From contig JAANDG010000596.1 of assembly GCA_036852015.1 (NCBI GenBank), positions 1 through 64,000 of the forward strand: a stretch of 64,000 nucleotides of DNA. The letters run 5' to 3'. The notes beneath the pieces were generated by a model. It saw only the letters and a program-made list of their open reading frames with translations, was not told where the DNA came from and did not search any database. A program made the translations under genes and the position numbers. Below are positions 31,301 to 43,100 of this stretch, piece after piece (the first letter of the stretch is position 1; each line of letters starts with the position of its first letter). This DNA comes from Pelodera strongyloides (taxonomy: Eukaryota; Nematoda; Chromadorea; Rhabditida; Rhabditidae).

Positions 31301-34300
31301 CGAATTAGCATATTGCACACATTTGGATGGTGGTCTAGCCATACCACCATCGCGATTAGAATATTAGATATGGTGAAAATGAGAAACGTATCATAAAATA
31401 TACACTTTTGGGAAACACTGCACATATTTGGATGGTGGTCTCAAGCTTTTCCCGACAAGTTTTATGCCTTGGATACGGATCAGAATATAAAAAAGTGTGT
31501 CATTCGATATGAACCTCTGAGGCCATATTCACCACTCAATTCCCCATGGGGAATTCCCCGTCTTTTTCTCTGCGTCTCTCACATTAGAGTGCTATTTTCT
31601 GTCCCCAGGGACTATTTCCCCGAGGGAATCGGAGTGGTGAATATGGCCTCTGATCGATCACCTGAATCCCCCTTTCCATGATTTACTAGCTACTTTATCT
31701 ATTTTTTTTTAGGAAAGTGCAATAGCGGAGTTTCTCCAAGGTCAGGCGGGCTTGCGTGTCGTCAACCTCGGTTGGTTTTACGCGGCTCCTACTGCGATCA
31801 AGTATCTTCCGTCGGTTGAAGTGCTCAACATTGCCAGATGCTATCAGTCGGTTATTTTTCGTTTGCTATTCTAGATTCTAGTAAAGTATTGGTTTTTGTC
31901 GGATTGAATTTATTGTCGTCCTGCAGATATCCACTCAATCTTTTCCTTTTTCTCTGTCCTTCCATATTCATAATGAAGCTTGTTTTGTGTATGTAATTCC
32001 CGGGAAAATTATATATGTTACGGCTGAGCACTGGCCGGTTTTTGAAAGACATTGAATACACCTGCATTCTATGCAGAATATGCACATGAGCGACATGAGC
32101 GTAATAAAAAATTGGCTATAATTTGAGACTCTAGCATAAATGCATAGGGATTCAGCCGTCCACATTGGATGCGTTTCAAAAACCGTTCGACATTTCGCTT
32201 TAAATCAGGATATATCTCTCTCTCCCCGTCTCTCTCCCTACGTATCTCTCCCTACTCCCTACTTATCTCTCACACACCCGCTCTCTCTGTCTCTCTCTCT
32301 CTATCCCTCTATCTCTCTCTCTTTATTCTTCTTTCTATCGTCATGTGATTCAGGATAAATCAGGAGGATCTTTTCTCACTGAAGGATGCGTGCCCAAACT
32401 TGAAGGATCTTGACATCAGCTCTATTGACAACCTTATGGACCGTGCTCTCGAATTTGATGGATGGAATAGGTGCGTTTTTTTTACCTTTACATATTTTGC
32501 GGTGGCTGCGTCGTTTTGCTTCCTTTATCATTAAATTCTCTCGGGAAGTTTAAAGAGAAAAGTGGGAAGTCCCAGTTGCGGAACTATAAGTTGTTTGTGC
32601 AAGTGCAAGTTCCGGCACTCTGGTCGTGTGTATAGTGCTAGTCGCAGTCCTGTCGTATACCCTCATTTGTGCTTCAGCTTGGAAATCCTTCGGTTTAATT
32701 CCTTGTACATGCCCTGGTTCGAGTGGGAGACGGAGACATTGAATAGAAACTCACTTACGTTCAAAGATATGCCAGCCCTCAAAGAATGCCACATGCAGTC
32801 CAACAGAGTAGTCAACGACCAGGTGCGGATTCTTTGTATCGTAGGGATTACCATCTTTGTGACGTGATGTAAGCTTTAAAGGAACGGACCGGACCGACGG
32901 GCCCATCAAAATAAACCTAGGTAAAAATGTAGAACACTACCCCAGTGTAGTATACTACCCAAATCGGGAATATACTACCCCACAACCACAACAAAGGGGT
33001 AGTATTTTTTCGAAAAAATATTCTGCACAAATACTACCCCAAAAATGTAAAAATACTACCCCCAGTTACGAAAACTACCCCAGGTGATGAGCTAGTAAAA
33101 TCCCTAAATGGGGTAGCATATTCCCAAAAATGGGGGTAGCCAAGTAGTCCGCTCAGGTAAACATTTACAACACTACCCCATTTTCGAAAAATACTACCAC
33201 CTTGGAAAAATACTACCCCTATTTCGGTAGAATACTACCTCCGGAAAAGGTTTGCACAATACTACCCCAACATAAAGCAGATGGGGTAGTCATGTAAAAT
33301 AGGTGGGGTAGTCATGTAAAATAGATGGGGTAGCTATGTAAAATAAGTGGGGTAGTCATGTAAAATAAGTGGGGTAGTCATGTAAAATAAATGGGGTAGT
33401 CATGTATAATAGGTGGGGTAGCCATGTAAAATAGGTTGGGGTTGTCATGTAAAATAGGTGGGGGTAGTCATGTTAAGGGGGTAGTCATGTAAAATAAGTT
33501 GGGGGTAGTCATGTAAAATAAGTTCGGGGGTAGTCATGTAAAATAAGTTGGGGGTAGTATTCTACAATGGGGTAGTATATTTTCCGGGGTAGCACATTGC
33601 AGGGGTAGTATTTTCCCACGTGGTAGTATATTTTATTTTGGGGTAGTATATTTGCAAAATGGGGTAGTGTTCTACACTTCTACCATAAACCTATATTGAG
33701 CATGCATTCACACTTTTTATAAAGGGTGATTACCATAATGTATGCACTACCAAATTTCAGCAGATTTATCCTACTGAAAATTTTCGATGTCGACAACCGG
33801 AGAACTATACCGTAGACCATAGACGAAAAACAGTTGCACCCTTATTTTCTTACCGTGACTCCCGAGGATACCGCGCTCTGAATATGGGACCCGGGAGAGT
33901 ATCTGTCTATATAGCCATACTCCCCTGGGAGTCCCAGGGGAGTATGGCTATTTTTGGACATCATCAGCTCTCAAGAAATTATCCAACTCTAATAGCTGGC
34001 ATCAACGTGCATATTGTGCACACATGCTCGATATGCCACATGAAGTTGACTTATGCGCTACAATTTTGTCACTTTTGACCACATTGGTGGTCCGCGGAGC
34101 GGTGGTTCTGCCGGTTTTTTCTACGGCTGCTTATATAGGATACCCACTCTCTGCGGCGCACGATGCGCCTTCTGTGCGTTCTTTGCTCTCCTAAAAGGCC
34201 GGGCACTCTCAAAAAAATCTTAAGGAGACAGAATAAAATCCTAATCGTAAAGAAAACAAATGATGTAATTAAATGGGAAGTGATTTTGGTTGTTGATTTG

Positions 34301-36036
34301 TGAAAACTGTTGGTTTGCTGTAACTATACACTGTTGGAACGAAATAAGTGGCAGGTTAACTTACAACTATTGGTTAGTGAACGGTTATTTGGTTTTGTTT
34401 TTGTTTTATGCTTATTGACTAACACAGTTTCTGTATATTAGCACTGTTGCACGGATAGAAATTATGTCCGAATGAATGTATGTAAGTATGTAGAAATTCC
34501 CGAAGACGTCGAGCAATTTGTCATCTGGAAATCGTCGCCTACTGCTCAGGACCTCTGCAGAACATGTCATAAGCAAACCTTGAAATTGTACTTTGAACTC
34601 CCTTGAATAAAGGTGCACGCTCTAGAAGCGTAAAACAAATTTTAAAACAAATGTACAAAATTTCTATTTCAATAAGTCAAATAATTTCAAAAAGTTATCG
34701 TGTAAGAAATAAAATTCGCCTCTCGAGACCCGTTGTAGTCTCATGAAACGTTTGCAACAACTCTCGCGACTTTCCAAGTATCGTGAGATGAGAGGTGGCT
34801 TGTTCGCGATACTTTTCTAAATAAATCTGGCTAAAATTTAGCAGTCCATATATTATAATAATACCCTTTATAAAAACAATGAACAAATGCTAAATATAGG
34901 AACTTTTTGATGGGCCCCTCCCTTTAAAGCAGTATTGTGCCTGCTGATTTGGGAAAGTTACATATTATACGCGTTTCCTATGTAGTATGTATCCTATGCT
35001 AATTTTTAATGCCCTTCCGTAGCTTCCGGCACCAAATTTGTATGGGATACGTAGGATGCGCGCAGTGCAGCTTTTCAAAGGTAGATAAAATTCGTACAAT
35101 GCTACGTTAACAACTCTAGTAAGCCAAGTAAGCTCTAAGTGCAAGCCAGCGCCAGCTAGCCAGCCCAACCGATGAGCTTGTAGGCGAATCGCAATCGAAT
35201 ATTGTCATTGCGGTTCACAAAAAGGATAGCAAAAAAAACATAAACTCTGACGTTCAAGTGGCAGCAATCTGTTTTGTCTAAGAAAACTTCTCTCTTCTTA
35301 TGTTTAGACGCTCAGGACGCTGTGTTCCGCGGCGCCCAAGCTCGTTGTGCTTGATCTCTCCGGTTGCGGCTCCCGCTCCGGACTGCCTGGCTCGTCACAC
35401 ATCTCGCGCCTCCGATGGTAATTAGTTCCCTTTCTTTGTTTATATCTTACCAGCCGGATGAAGAGCCCTACGGGCTCTTCTCCTACTGGATGAATCGTCC
35501 TTCGGCCTTCGTGCTTCTCTGTGTTTAGTGTGTTTCAAGGCGTTATAGTGCAACAGGCAGAGCGCTTGACTCTAGAGCGAGAGGTCGAGGGTTCGAACTC
35601 CCACATGAGGCAATGATTTTTGTATGTTTCATTATTCCCATTCCCATTGTGTATTGCCGAAAATTGAATGAAAATGCTTCTTTTCCGACATTGTGACAAA
35701 CAAAAATCGTTCACCTTTGTATAACAAGGTTTAAATTGCGTCGCAGCGCGCTAGTGTTGTGCCAATAAAAATGCTTTCGCGCGCGAATTTGTCAGTAAAA
35801 ATGTTTTCCCTGGGATGAACAGAGAAGTCAACAGTTTTATACCACCCTTGTATAAAGGTGCCTATCCTTCAATTTTAAAAGATTTATTTGTTATATATAC
35901 ACATAATGACAGGAAAAAAAATAGAAAGTTTTCAGCTTGGAACATCTGAGCGTAGGCTTTAACAGGGAGCTCACGGAGCAGGATTTGGAATCGATAGTGG
36001 CAAACGGACGATTAAAGGTGTCGTGTCAAGTATGGT

Positions 36037-36080
<44 letters not shown>

Positions 36081-37412
36081 ATCCTTGTTTTCTTGTCAAA
36101 TAGCTTCGCAGTTTCTTGTTGTGTTGCTGGACTTGAGCCCGTGTGTAGAGTAGCGACTTCGCTTTTCTTTCCGCACAACTCTTAACGGCGCCACCGGCGC
36201 ACACTCAACTTTTACTTTATTTCAGCACCTTGAGCTGAACGACTGTCGTAAACTTGGCAACAGCGCAGTGCAAGTTGTCCTGGATTCATGCAAGGTATAT
36301 TTTATTGATCTCGTCGCACCCGCACCCTCAAACGCAGCTGTCATGCCAGCCAGGTTTATTGAACCATTTTTTCCTAAAACACTTGGTTGAAGGTGAAGAT
36401 GGTTCTCGGTTTTTCTGCGCTACACAGCACAGTGATTTTGAAATGCAAAGTGAAAATGGCGTATGTAAGCCACAAGCCGTAACGTTACACCGTGGAAACG
36501 GTGGTGCGCCGTTGGGTTATGGTGCGTAGGTTGCCCGCCGTAACGTTGCCGCTTGCACGCCATAAAGGAGTAAGGTAGCCGCTTGCACACCATAGTCGAG
36601 CCATTTCGCCTCGGGCTTTTCGCATCAAGTTGGGGGCTATCGGTGCGCAAGTTGCACACGAGTTACGCGAGAGCAGCGTGCACTTTGCACGCTGCTGTCG
36701 CGCGTCTGGCACGCCAAGTTTCGTCAGTGTGGCTAATGTCTCGCAAAATAAATATTTGAACATGCTTGTTTTCGGGAGTATTACCGCGCCGTGGTGTACT
36801 AGGTTCCTATTAAACTGTCGTATTTTTACAGGAGCTCACCTTTTTGAATCTAAGCTGTATTTCAATTGACATGACGGTTCTCCCATACTTTTTGGCTTAC
36901 GCGGACGAGTTTGAGTGAGTTTTTTGGACGAGTTTCCTCAACATGCAAAAGCGGCTTGACATTCCCTTTAAGAAACCGTCGTTTTTTAAAGCGAAATTCT
37001 AGCCTCTTTGGAAAATTTGCATATGATAAGCAAATCCTATGTATCCTATGCTAATTTTGTAGGATCGTCCACGGCAATCGTACAGAATTAGCATAGGAAA
37101 CATAGGATTTACGTATCATATGCAAATTTTCCAAAGAGGCTAGCATTTCGCTTTAATCTCTTTTTGGAAAACTGTATGTGGTTTGCCACTGAGTATGAAT
37201 AAGAATATGATTAGAGTAAAAGAGTCATTTTCGTTCACCATAATCGACTATACGTTTTAAAAGACGGCTGGCTGTTATGCCACTTTATTCATTGTAAACA
37301 TTGCAGGGCAGGACGTCCCAAACTGTGGGTGGTTTCCAATTTCTATGGGCTGCAAAAGGCACTAAAAGATCATCCGAAGATCAAGTGCACACATGATGAA
37401 CACAGTATGTAA
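28391..37412 (+). CDS. F-box/LRR family gene 4, complete (14 exons, 445 aa)
   Basis: Exons: 28391-28417, 28555-28596, 29043-29139, 29297-29388, 30301-30438, 30698-30793, 31713-31846, 32354-32470, 32678-32822, 35308-35417, 35936-36017, 36226-36294, 36832-36914, 37307-37412 (TAA). Reading frame and intron phases are the same as in gene 3. Residues 1-9 are MVRTRRQAK. The F-box is at about 15-56 (LSNMPDNIL, VEIYKHLP, VCRRFRNVL). It is followed by about ten LRRs including LSLKDACPNLKDLDIS, APKLVVLDLSGCGS and CRKLGNSAVQVVLDSC. Family role: Skp1-binding substrate adaptor of an SCF ubiquitin ligase; substrate unknown. Intron 3 must begin with GC (gcaagt at 29140) for the frame to join. The exon 5 donor is duplicated in tandem. 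The ATG is 27 nt after tgtttcag, as in gene 3. Confidence 0.8.
28640..28860 (-). mobile_element. SINE-like unit, family C, minus orientation
   Basis: Reverse complement of the 3' part of the unit at 29628-29972 (ggattctacatgcttaagtc ... gaataaagtggtattcac). It lies in intron 2 of gene 4. Confidence 0.6.
29628..29972 (+). mobile_element. SINE-like unit, family C, fullest copy
   Basis: The tRNA-like head ggctcattggcacgttctcg ... acgacccgtgttcgaatctc (boxes A and B) is followed by a body ending ctgaataaagtggtattcat. Relatives are at 7621-7870 and 28640-28860. It lies in intron 4 of gene 4. Confidence 0.65.
30833..31017 (+). mobile_element. SINE-like unit, family B (tRNA-derived)
   Basis: The tRNA-like head runs from tatagcgcatcaggtagagc (box A) to gaggtcgagggttcgaaccc (box B) and closes with gaggca, which can pair with the gcctt at its 5' side. 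The tail contains 'tttttgtatgtttcatt' and ends ttctcctttatataagaaga. The second copy is at 35541-35735. Confidence 0.7.
31275..31465. repeat. Interspersed repeat with ACCACCATCC ends, inverted copy
   Basis: Reverse complement relative of 6770-6965, sharing caaaccaccatccgaattag, 'atatggtgaaaatgag' and 'gtggtctcaagcttttccc'. Confidence 0.55.
31519..31650. mobile_element. MITE with GAGGCCATATTCACCACTC ends, clean copy
   Basis: Perfect terminal repeats gaggccatattcaccactc / gagtggtgaatatggcctc around an interior with inner palindromes (ccccatggggaattcccc). About 62 bp upstream of exon 7 of gene 4. Confidence 0.75.
32026..32202. mobile_element. CCGG MITE with decayed left end
   Basis: Left ggctgagcactggccggttt (no TTAAAGCG) and right cgacatttcgctttaa, in intron 7 of gene 4. 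Confidence 0.6.
32215..32335 (+). repeat. CT-rich tract before exon 8 of gene 4
   Basis: Imperfect (CT)n upstream of the exon at 32354, matching the position of the CT tract in gene 3. Confidence 0.85.
32911..33693. mobile_element. Inverted-repeat transposon full of GGGGTAGT minisatellite, 9-bp target duplication
   Basis: The element 32920-33684 (765 bp) has terminal inverted repeats of about 25 bp: GGT(A)nATGTAGAACACTAC on the left and the complement, ending TTCTACACTTCTACC, on the right. It is flanked by identical direct repeats ATAAACCTA (32911-32919, 33685-33693). The left part is written with ACTACCCC and the right part with its complement GGGGTAGT. The middle, 33285-33550, is a minisatellite of about ten 23-25-bp units, (g)gggtagtcatgtaaaata. 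A 9-bp duplication is typical of Mutator-like elements; no transposase is encoded. Confidence 0.8.
33911..33951. repeat. Perfect 20-bp hairpin
   Basis: Arms 33911-33930 (atagccatactcccctggga) and 33932-33951 are exact complements with one unpaired base. It is in intron 9 of gene 4. Confidence 0.95.
34480..34600 (-). repeat. Interspersed repeat related to 55390-55500
   Basis: The minus strand reads ctgacatgttctgcagagg-like sequence, then taggcgacg, 'gatgacaaattgctcgacgt' and cttcggg. The same order with substitutions occurs on the plus strand at 55390-55490. Function unknown. Confidence 0.5.
35541..35735 (+). mobile_element. SINE-like unit, family B (tRNA-derived)
   Basis: The head ttatagtgcaacaggcagag (box A) through gaggtcgagggttcgaactc (box B) to catgaggca closes like a tRNA acceptor stem. 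The tail is shared with 30833-31017. The anticodon arm resembles a tRNA, but the unit continues into a non-tRNA body. It lies in intron 10 of gene 4. Confidence 0.7.
36041..36076 (+). repeat. (GT)n microsatellite in intron 11 of gene 4
   Basis: A GT run starting about 24 bp after the donor at 36018, in the same intron as the GT tracts of genes 1-3. Confidence 0.95.
36986..37156. mobile_element. Palindromic GCTAGCC MITE, TTAA-flanked
   Basis: TTAAAGCGAAATTCTAGCCTC to GAGGCTAGCATTTCGCTTTAA, in the last intron of gene 4. Near-perfect palindrome around ggatcgtccacggcaatcg. Confidence 0.8.
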
Positions 37413-40141
37413 AGGATGAAATACAAAGGCGTGTTTCTAACCTGGTAAGGGCTTAGGCTTTGGGCCCTGAGACTAAGTGTAGATATATCGTCCCCCCATT
37501 AGTAATAGTACTTGGCGTACCTTTTTGTATCGTGTTATATATTGTCTTTGCTTCTGTTTGGTTCGTCAAGGTGTGATAAGTGTTAGGCATATAGATGAGT
37601 CGTTTATTAGTTGGTAGGTTAGCAGTACTAGTTTTTCGGGCGAATACATGGCTACATAGATATCAAATATCGAGTTTAATCTTTATTTTTATCTTTATAA
37701 CGAGTTGTCATATATGCAGAGTTTTGGTGAAAACGTAGAGTCATTTCCACTGTGTAGAGTTTGAAAAGAACAGGAATTACCTTGTGCTCCTCTCATTAGA
37801 ATGGGACCGGCTCGGATAGAATTAAGGAATATTATTCTTCTTCGGAAATAATAATTATAGTTTATAGTTTGATTTCCCTGATGTGCGCTGCTTACTGGTA
37901 TATAATACTACTGGTATTTCATAGGACATGGGCTGATGTTTACCAAAATCTTTCCACGCTATTCACTAAATAGTTTTTCCTTTTATTTCAATGCTTGTCT
38001 CTGGTCATAGGAAAATTGAAACTTTCTTTAGCATGGCTAACTTCACTATTCACACTTACGGGCCTATGTTATTGCTCATTTCACAGGATCTCTTTCTTAG
38101 AATATCATCTTACTCGGATAATAATTGACTCGTTATATGCACGTGTTATTTGGAATTTAATAAACTTTATGACGAAATGTTTTCAATTACAGTACAGTAC
38201 ACACATCAGTGTACTTAATTAGCTTGTGCTCCTTGGGAGTTTATGACACGACATTGTGCATAATGTCACTTTATTTTTGTCTAAAGTTTACACAATTAAT
38301 GAAGAAGAAAATATTTTTAGGAAAGTATGTAGAAAATGAATGAACGAGTCATTTGATATAGCAATATGCAACGAAAGCTAATGATCATTTTCCTTTTTAA
38401 CTACGTGGTACAACGCCGCAGGACATTCACCTCCAGTTGACTTTCCCGCAGCGCACTTGTTGCGCCCGCCGCGCACCCTAGGCGGACTTGTGGCGGACCC
38501 CCTTTCTTGCGCGCGGCGATGCGCCAAGTTTCACGTTCTAAGACTCGTTTGTACAGAAAATAGCATTTCAGAGTTTTCACCAAATCATGGCCTGTCTTCT
38601 ATTTTCCAGCGGGTAAAGTCGATTGAACATGAGCAAGATGATCTAGTTCAGTTTGGTATCCTGGCGTCCGAAGTTCTCCAAATTATTTTCCCGTTTCTGA
38701 GACGGAGATTCCTACACCAGAAGCCATATTCACCACTCAATTCCCCGAGACACGCAGAGAAAAAGGCGGGAAGTTCCCCGGGGAACTTCCCGTCTTTTTC
38801 TCTGCGTGTCTCACATTAGAATACTATTTTCTGTCCCCAGGGAATATTTCCCAGATGGAATCGGAGTAGATCACCAGTGGTGGACCCACCGCGCGCCCTA
38901 GTGGGGGTGTGCCGCGCACCAACGGCGGCCCCTTATTTTGTGCGCGGAAGTGTATTCACGGGCTTTGTCTTTGACTTCGCTCACCACAGGATCTCTTCAC
39001 GTGGAGTCGTATTCGGATAATGATTATTGGTCATCTCGTAGTGTAGTGGATAAGGTTACAGGCTGCTGAGCGCAAGGTCACGGGTTCTACTCCCCCCTAC
39101 TGAAACTATTATGCCACTGACGTAACCCTGGGTATGTGCACGCTTATGTGTGTTAGTGACGATAGTGTCCAGCTGCCGGGTTTACAGTGCTCGGCTAACT
39201 ACCTTTGTTCGATGCCCCAGCATTTCCGCTTACCTTTACACATGTACCTTATATCCCTATTACCGTTTTTCTGTCTTACAATTAACTGTATTTATTGTCT
39301 TAATTATGTATGTTTGTGCGCACCTTTGTGGTGTAATAAATTATTATTATAATTATTATTATTAACTTATTAATCACTAAATGCATGTGTTATTTCCAGT
39401 CAATAAATTTTATCCAAGAGATCTCCAATCTACAGACAGTCTACCACTTAAAAAATACAAGTTCCTACCACACGTATAAAAAGGGCGCTATTACGATATC
39501 GAACACAAATAGTCAACGTTCTATTTCATATCTATAATTATGTCATACTCTTTATGTAATAATTAAAACATTAACAGCACACTACACTACATGTAAAGAA
39601 CTGCATATCATAAAGCACAATCACAAATCAGTTATTAAACGTAGCCGTATTTGTACGTACAATGTATAACAAGATAATTTAAAAAGACCGAATTACAAAG
39701 CGTTAGGCAATTCTATCAGAGTACTTATCACAGATACCACAGAACAAGGTCAATATGACAAATTTAGTATATGCAAACTCAATGTGATAGTTAAGAAGCC
39801 ACGAGCAGAACATAAATACAATTAAATACATCATACAAACACGTTAAATTTACAAGCCAACACAGATAATATCACAAAAGGCTGAGACAAATCATGGCAT
39901 AACATTACCCTAGTATACCGTAACATACCAGAAAAATCAGAAAAAAAGATTAGCAGAACAAAAAATCTCACGCATTATTAAATCAACATTCTATAAACAC
40001 CACATAATTACAATAAAGCCAATTAAATCAAAAATGTTCGTCATCTAAGTACGTCACAGTACCTAACAGCCACAGCCTAAGACAGCCAGGTTGCGGGAAG
40101 CAAACTACCAGATTAACCACCCTCCATTTGAGTATTTTGGT
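37413..40141. other. Convergent intergenic region between gene 4 and FIG4
   Basis: No exon recognised. It contains two GC-rich repeat pieces (38440-38535 and 38870-38965), a GAGGCC-type MITE relative (38724-38868) between them, and a family A SINE-like unit (39037-39364). The 3' UTRs of the two converging genes must lie here. Confidence 0.5.
39037..39364 (+). mobile_element. SINE-like unit, family A, best copy
   Basis: The tRNA-like head tcgtagtgtagtggataagg (box A) ... aaggtcacgggttctactcc (box B) is followed by a body and the tail gtgcgcacctttgtggtgta ataaa with (ATT)n. The copy at 10530-10852 shares the body. Tail fragments are at 18450-18490, 21775-21830 and 44910-44965. Confidence 0.7.
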
Positions 40142-43100
40142 TTACGCCCTGCCGTAAGTCGAAAATACCGTAGCATCCCTCTTCGATCTAGGCCGGTCCG
40201 GAATTACAGAGGACTGTGTGTAGAACTTCAGCGAAGACAGCGAAACCTCTGGCACTTCAACCTGAATGAATAAAAGGTAAGTAAACAGAAGTAGTAAAGC
40301 ATACAATTCTTACCTTATACTCATAAATCAGACAAAACGCAATGTTTCACTTCTCACCGATAAATTGACTGGCATGCTAATCAATAATCAAAAGCTTATG
40401 ATGCGACCGCGCTAGAGATTACTCGTCGACTCCAAAACACAGGAATTCCAGTGTTAAGTTGTTTAATTATTTCTTCAAGTGTTCCCTCTCTCTCTCCCTC
40501 TCTCTCTATCTCTTCTCTCTCTCTCCTTTCTCTCCCTCTCTCAAAGTCAACAGTCACGCCATCCCGCGGTAATTCGCCCCTTCGGCCTTTCAAAGATTCT
40601 AAACAAGTCCCAACCAACCTGTAAAGCACTGTCCATTGTAAAGAGAGACGTAAACCTTCTCGTGGGCACCTCAGGCAGACTGAGGTCTATCAAAAGGGTC
40701 GGCTTGAATTGGTTCCATTCCTGAAGATAAATTGTATATTTATACAATAAATCTGTGAATTTACAAACGTTTTAATTGTACAAAGTTAGCCTGCTTCCAA
40801 TTTTGTTCGAGTGGTGAGAATTCACGTTACAGTTACATTAGCAATACACAACTCACTAAATTTTCTAGGAAGTACACCAAGTAGAAAATAGTTTACATCA
40901 AGACATACAGTACACCCCTCGTTCACCCATAGTATAAGTATATGCCATACTTCCATACTTTGCATAATTTCAAAATGGCTTGAGGAGGAGAACGCTACAG
41001 TAAGACAGACGCCTGTCGCCCTTACCCCTGCCGTTTCTTACGGTACCCATATATTACAGTAACCCCAAACAATCCAACCTTTTCATCCACTGGCATTCCC
41101 CCACTATTCACATATTGTTGATAAAAGGTCGAGTCCACTTGATTGGGTCCCAATCGATGGACTCCATAGGCCTTGGCCCGGGACACCAACCCAGTCATTA
41201 GAACGGGAACATCAGAGGCTGAAAATCAAAGAAAGTCATCATCACCATTTCCCATTTAAAGCGTAATGACACGTGATTTGGTAAGACGTAGTCAAACACC
41301 CATGTTAGCCAACAGCGTTCCAATATGCGCACGTCGTCAGCGTGTAACATGTGCCATGTGGGACCACAACCGTACGCAATTTGCATAACATAATCGTACC
41401 ATACCATAACCGTACGGTACGCAATTTGCATACACTTCATTGGAATATAAGCACACGTGTCAGCCGCTCCGAGTCGACATGCGAATTTATACACTGCAAC
41501 TAATTTCAACCAACAATGAAGAAATTGCTCGCTAATATATAACAAAAAAGCAAAAGGCACCAACGAATCCCCACGTGTAGCCATTTATCTACGAACCTTC
41601 CGTCTTTTTGTGTTGTCCAGTATTTCACTTTACGCTTTTTTGATGTATTTGTGCACGCTGTATTATTTAGCTCTTGTTCTTTTTCAGAATATTCAATAAA
41701 CGAAAGACGACAATAATTGTATATAAATCTCACCAAGTTCTCGATTTTGTCCAACAATCTTTCGATTATTCGTTGGCAAAGGCGGGCACAAACGCTCAAA
41801 GGCTCGGGCAGGAATCACCTGGAAATGTTTCAAGATTCTAGACTACACTGCAAAGCAAACTACAAATACAAACTACAAAAACCAATGATGAAAAACTACA
41901 AACTACAAACCGGTGGGTCCTCCTCTTGCTCGCACTCTTCGGCCACGTCGTCCTCGTCATCATCCGTGTCATTCGCCTTTTTCTTGTCCTTGCTCTTCTT
42001 CTCAGCCTTCACATCCTAAAATCAATCGTTAAATCAATCAACCAAGGTAACCAAGGAAAGCGACCTCAAACTTCTAAAATCCACCTTTAGCACATTTTCT
42101 ACATAAGCACGCCCACATCACACCCAAGCCCACCGATTCTACAAATAAATAAAAGCCTTCACGCACTTCTGCACGTCTAACGAGATTCCATATTCCGAAA
42201 ACTTCGGAAACAGGAGACGCCGGAGACGCGCAAGCATAAAGGCATTAAAAAGTAAGAAAACAATGTATACCTTCTTCCACAGTGCAAAGGTGCCAGACGG
42301 CGGTAGTTCGTTGATATCCGATACGGTGATCTTCTTCGCTTCCAGTGATTGCATCTGAAAAGGGATTTGAAACAAACAGAACGCAGTTCCTTCTATGTAG
42401 ATTCGATCGATTTTAGATTCCTAGATTTTAGCTTACCACAATAAAGAAATGCTAATCGCAGTATTTGTTCGAAAACAAAACGATAATACTACTCGCAACA
42501 ACTACAGAAAATACGACTTGGAGACCAACAAAACGTGAAGATGGTGTACAAGTCTTTAAAGCGAAAACCCGGCCGCTTTTTGAAACACATCGAGTACACC
42601 AGCATTTGTATGCATCTTATGCAAATGAACATAAATTGGAATAAAAAGTCGAGCTAAATTCGAGCAAATTAGAATAAATACGTAAGAATTCACTAAATCA
42701 GTTGCCCACGATGCGTTTCAAAAACCGGCCGGTATTTCGCTTTAATGTGAATGGGTGATGACGGACATAAAACAAAAACTCTAATATTAACCTACATGCT
42801 TTACTCGCGGCTCCAAAGTTGTCAACTCAAAAGTCCTGTAATATTCTCTAAAGTCGTCAGCCGAAGACACTTCGTAGTGCGCATACGTAGTCGAAGAGAC
42901 TGCAAATGATATTTCAATAATAGCAATAGCTTCCGTCAATTTCAATCTTACATCGAGTCACTCCAGACACACTACTGACTTTACTCCACCCCGATTCAAG
43001 CAAGTTCATTTCGATGAATAATATACTAGAATTGGAACAATACAGAGAAGATTAACATGGCCCCTTGCCCCTTTCGCAACTATGACACTCAAATTCGTGA

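Noticed and set aside
41198..41799. Long minus-strand frames of 97-128 codons at 41.2-41.8 kb
   Set aside because: They run through FIG4 intron 24; only the parts at 41818-41734 and 41218-41079 fit the spliced frame.
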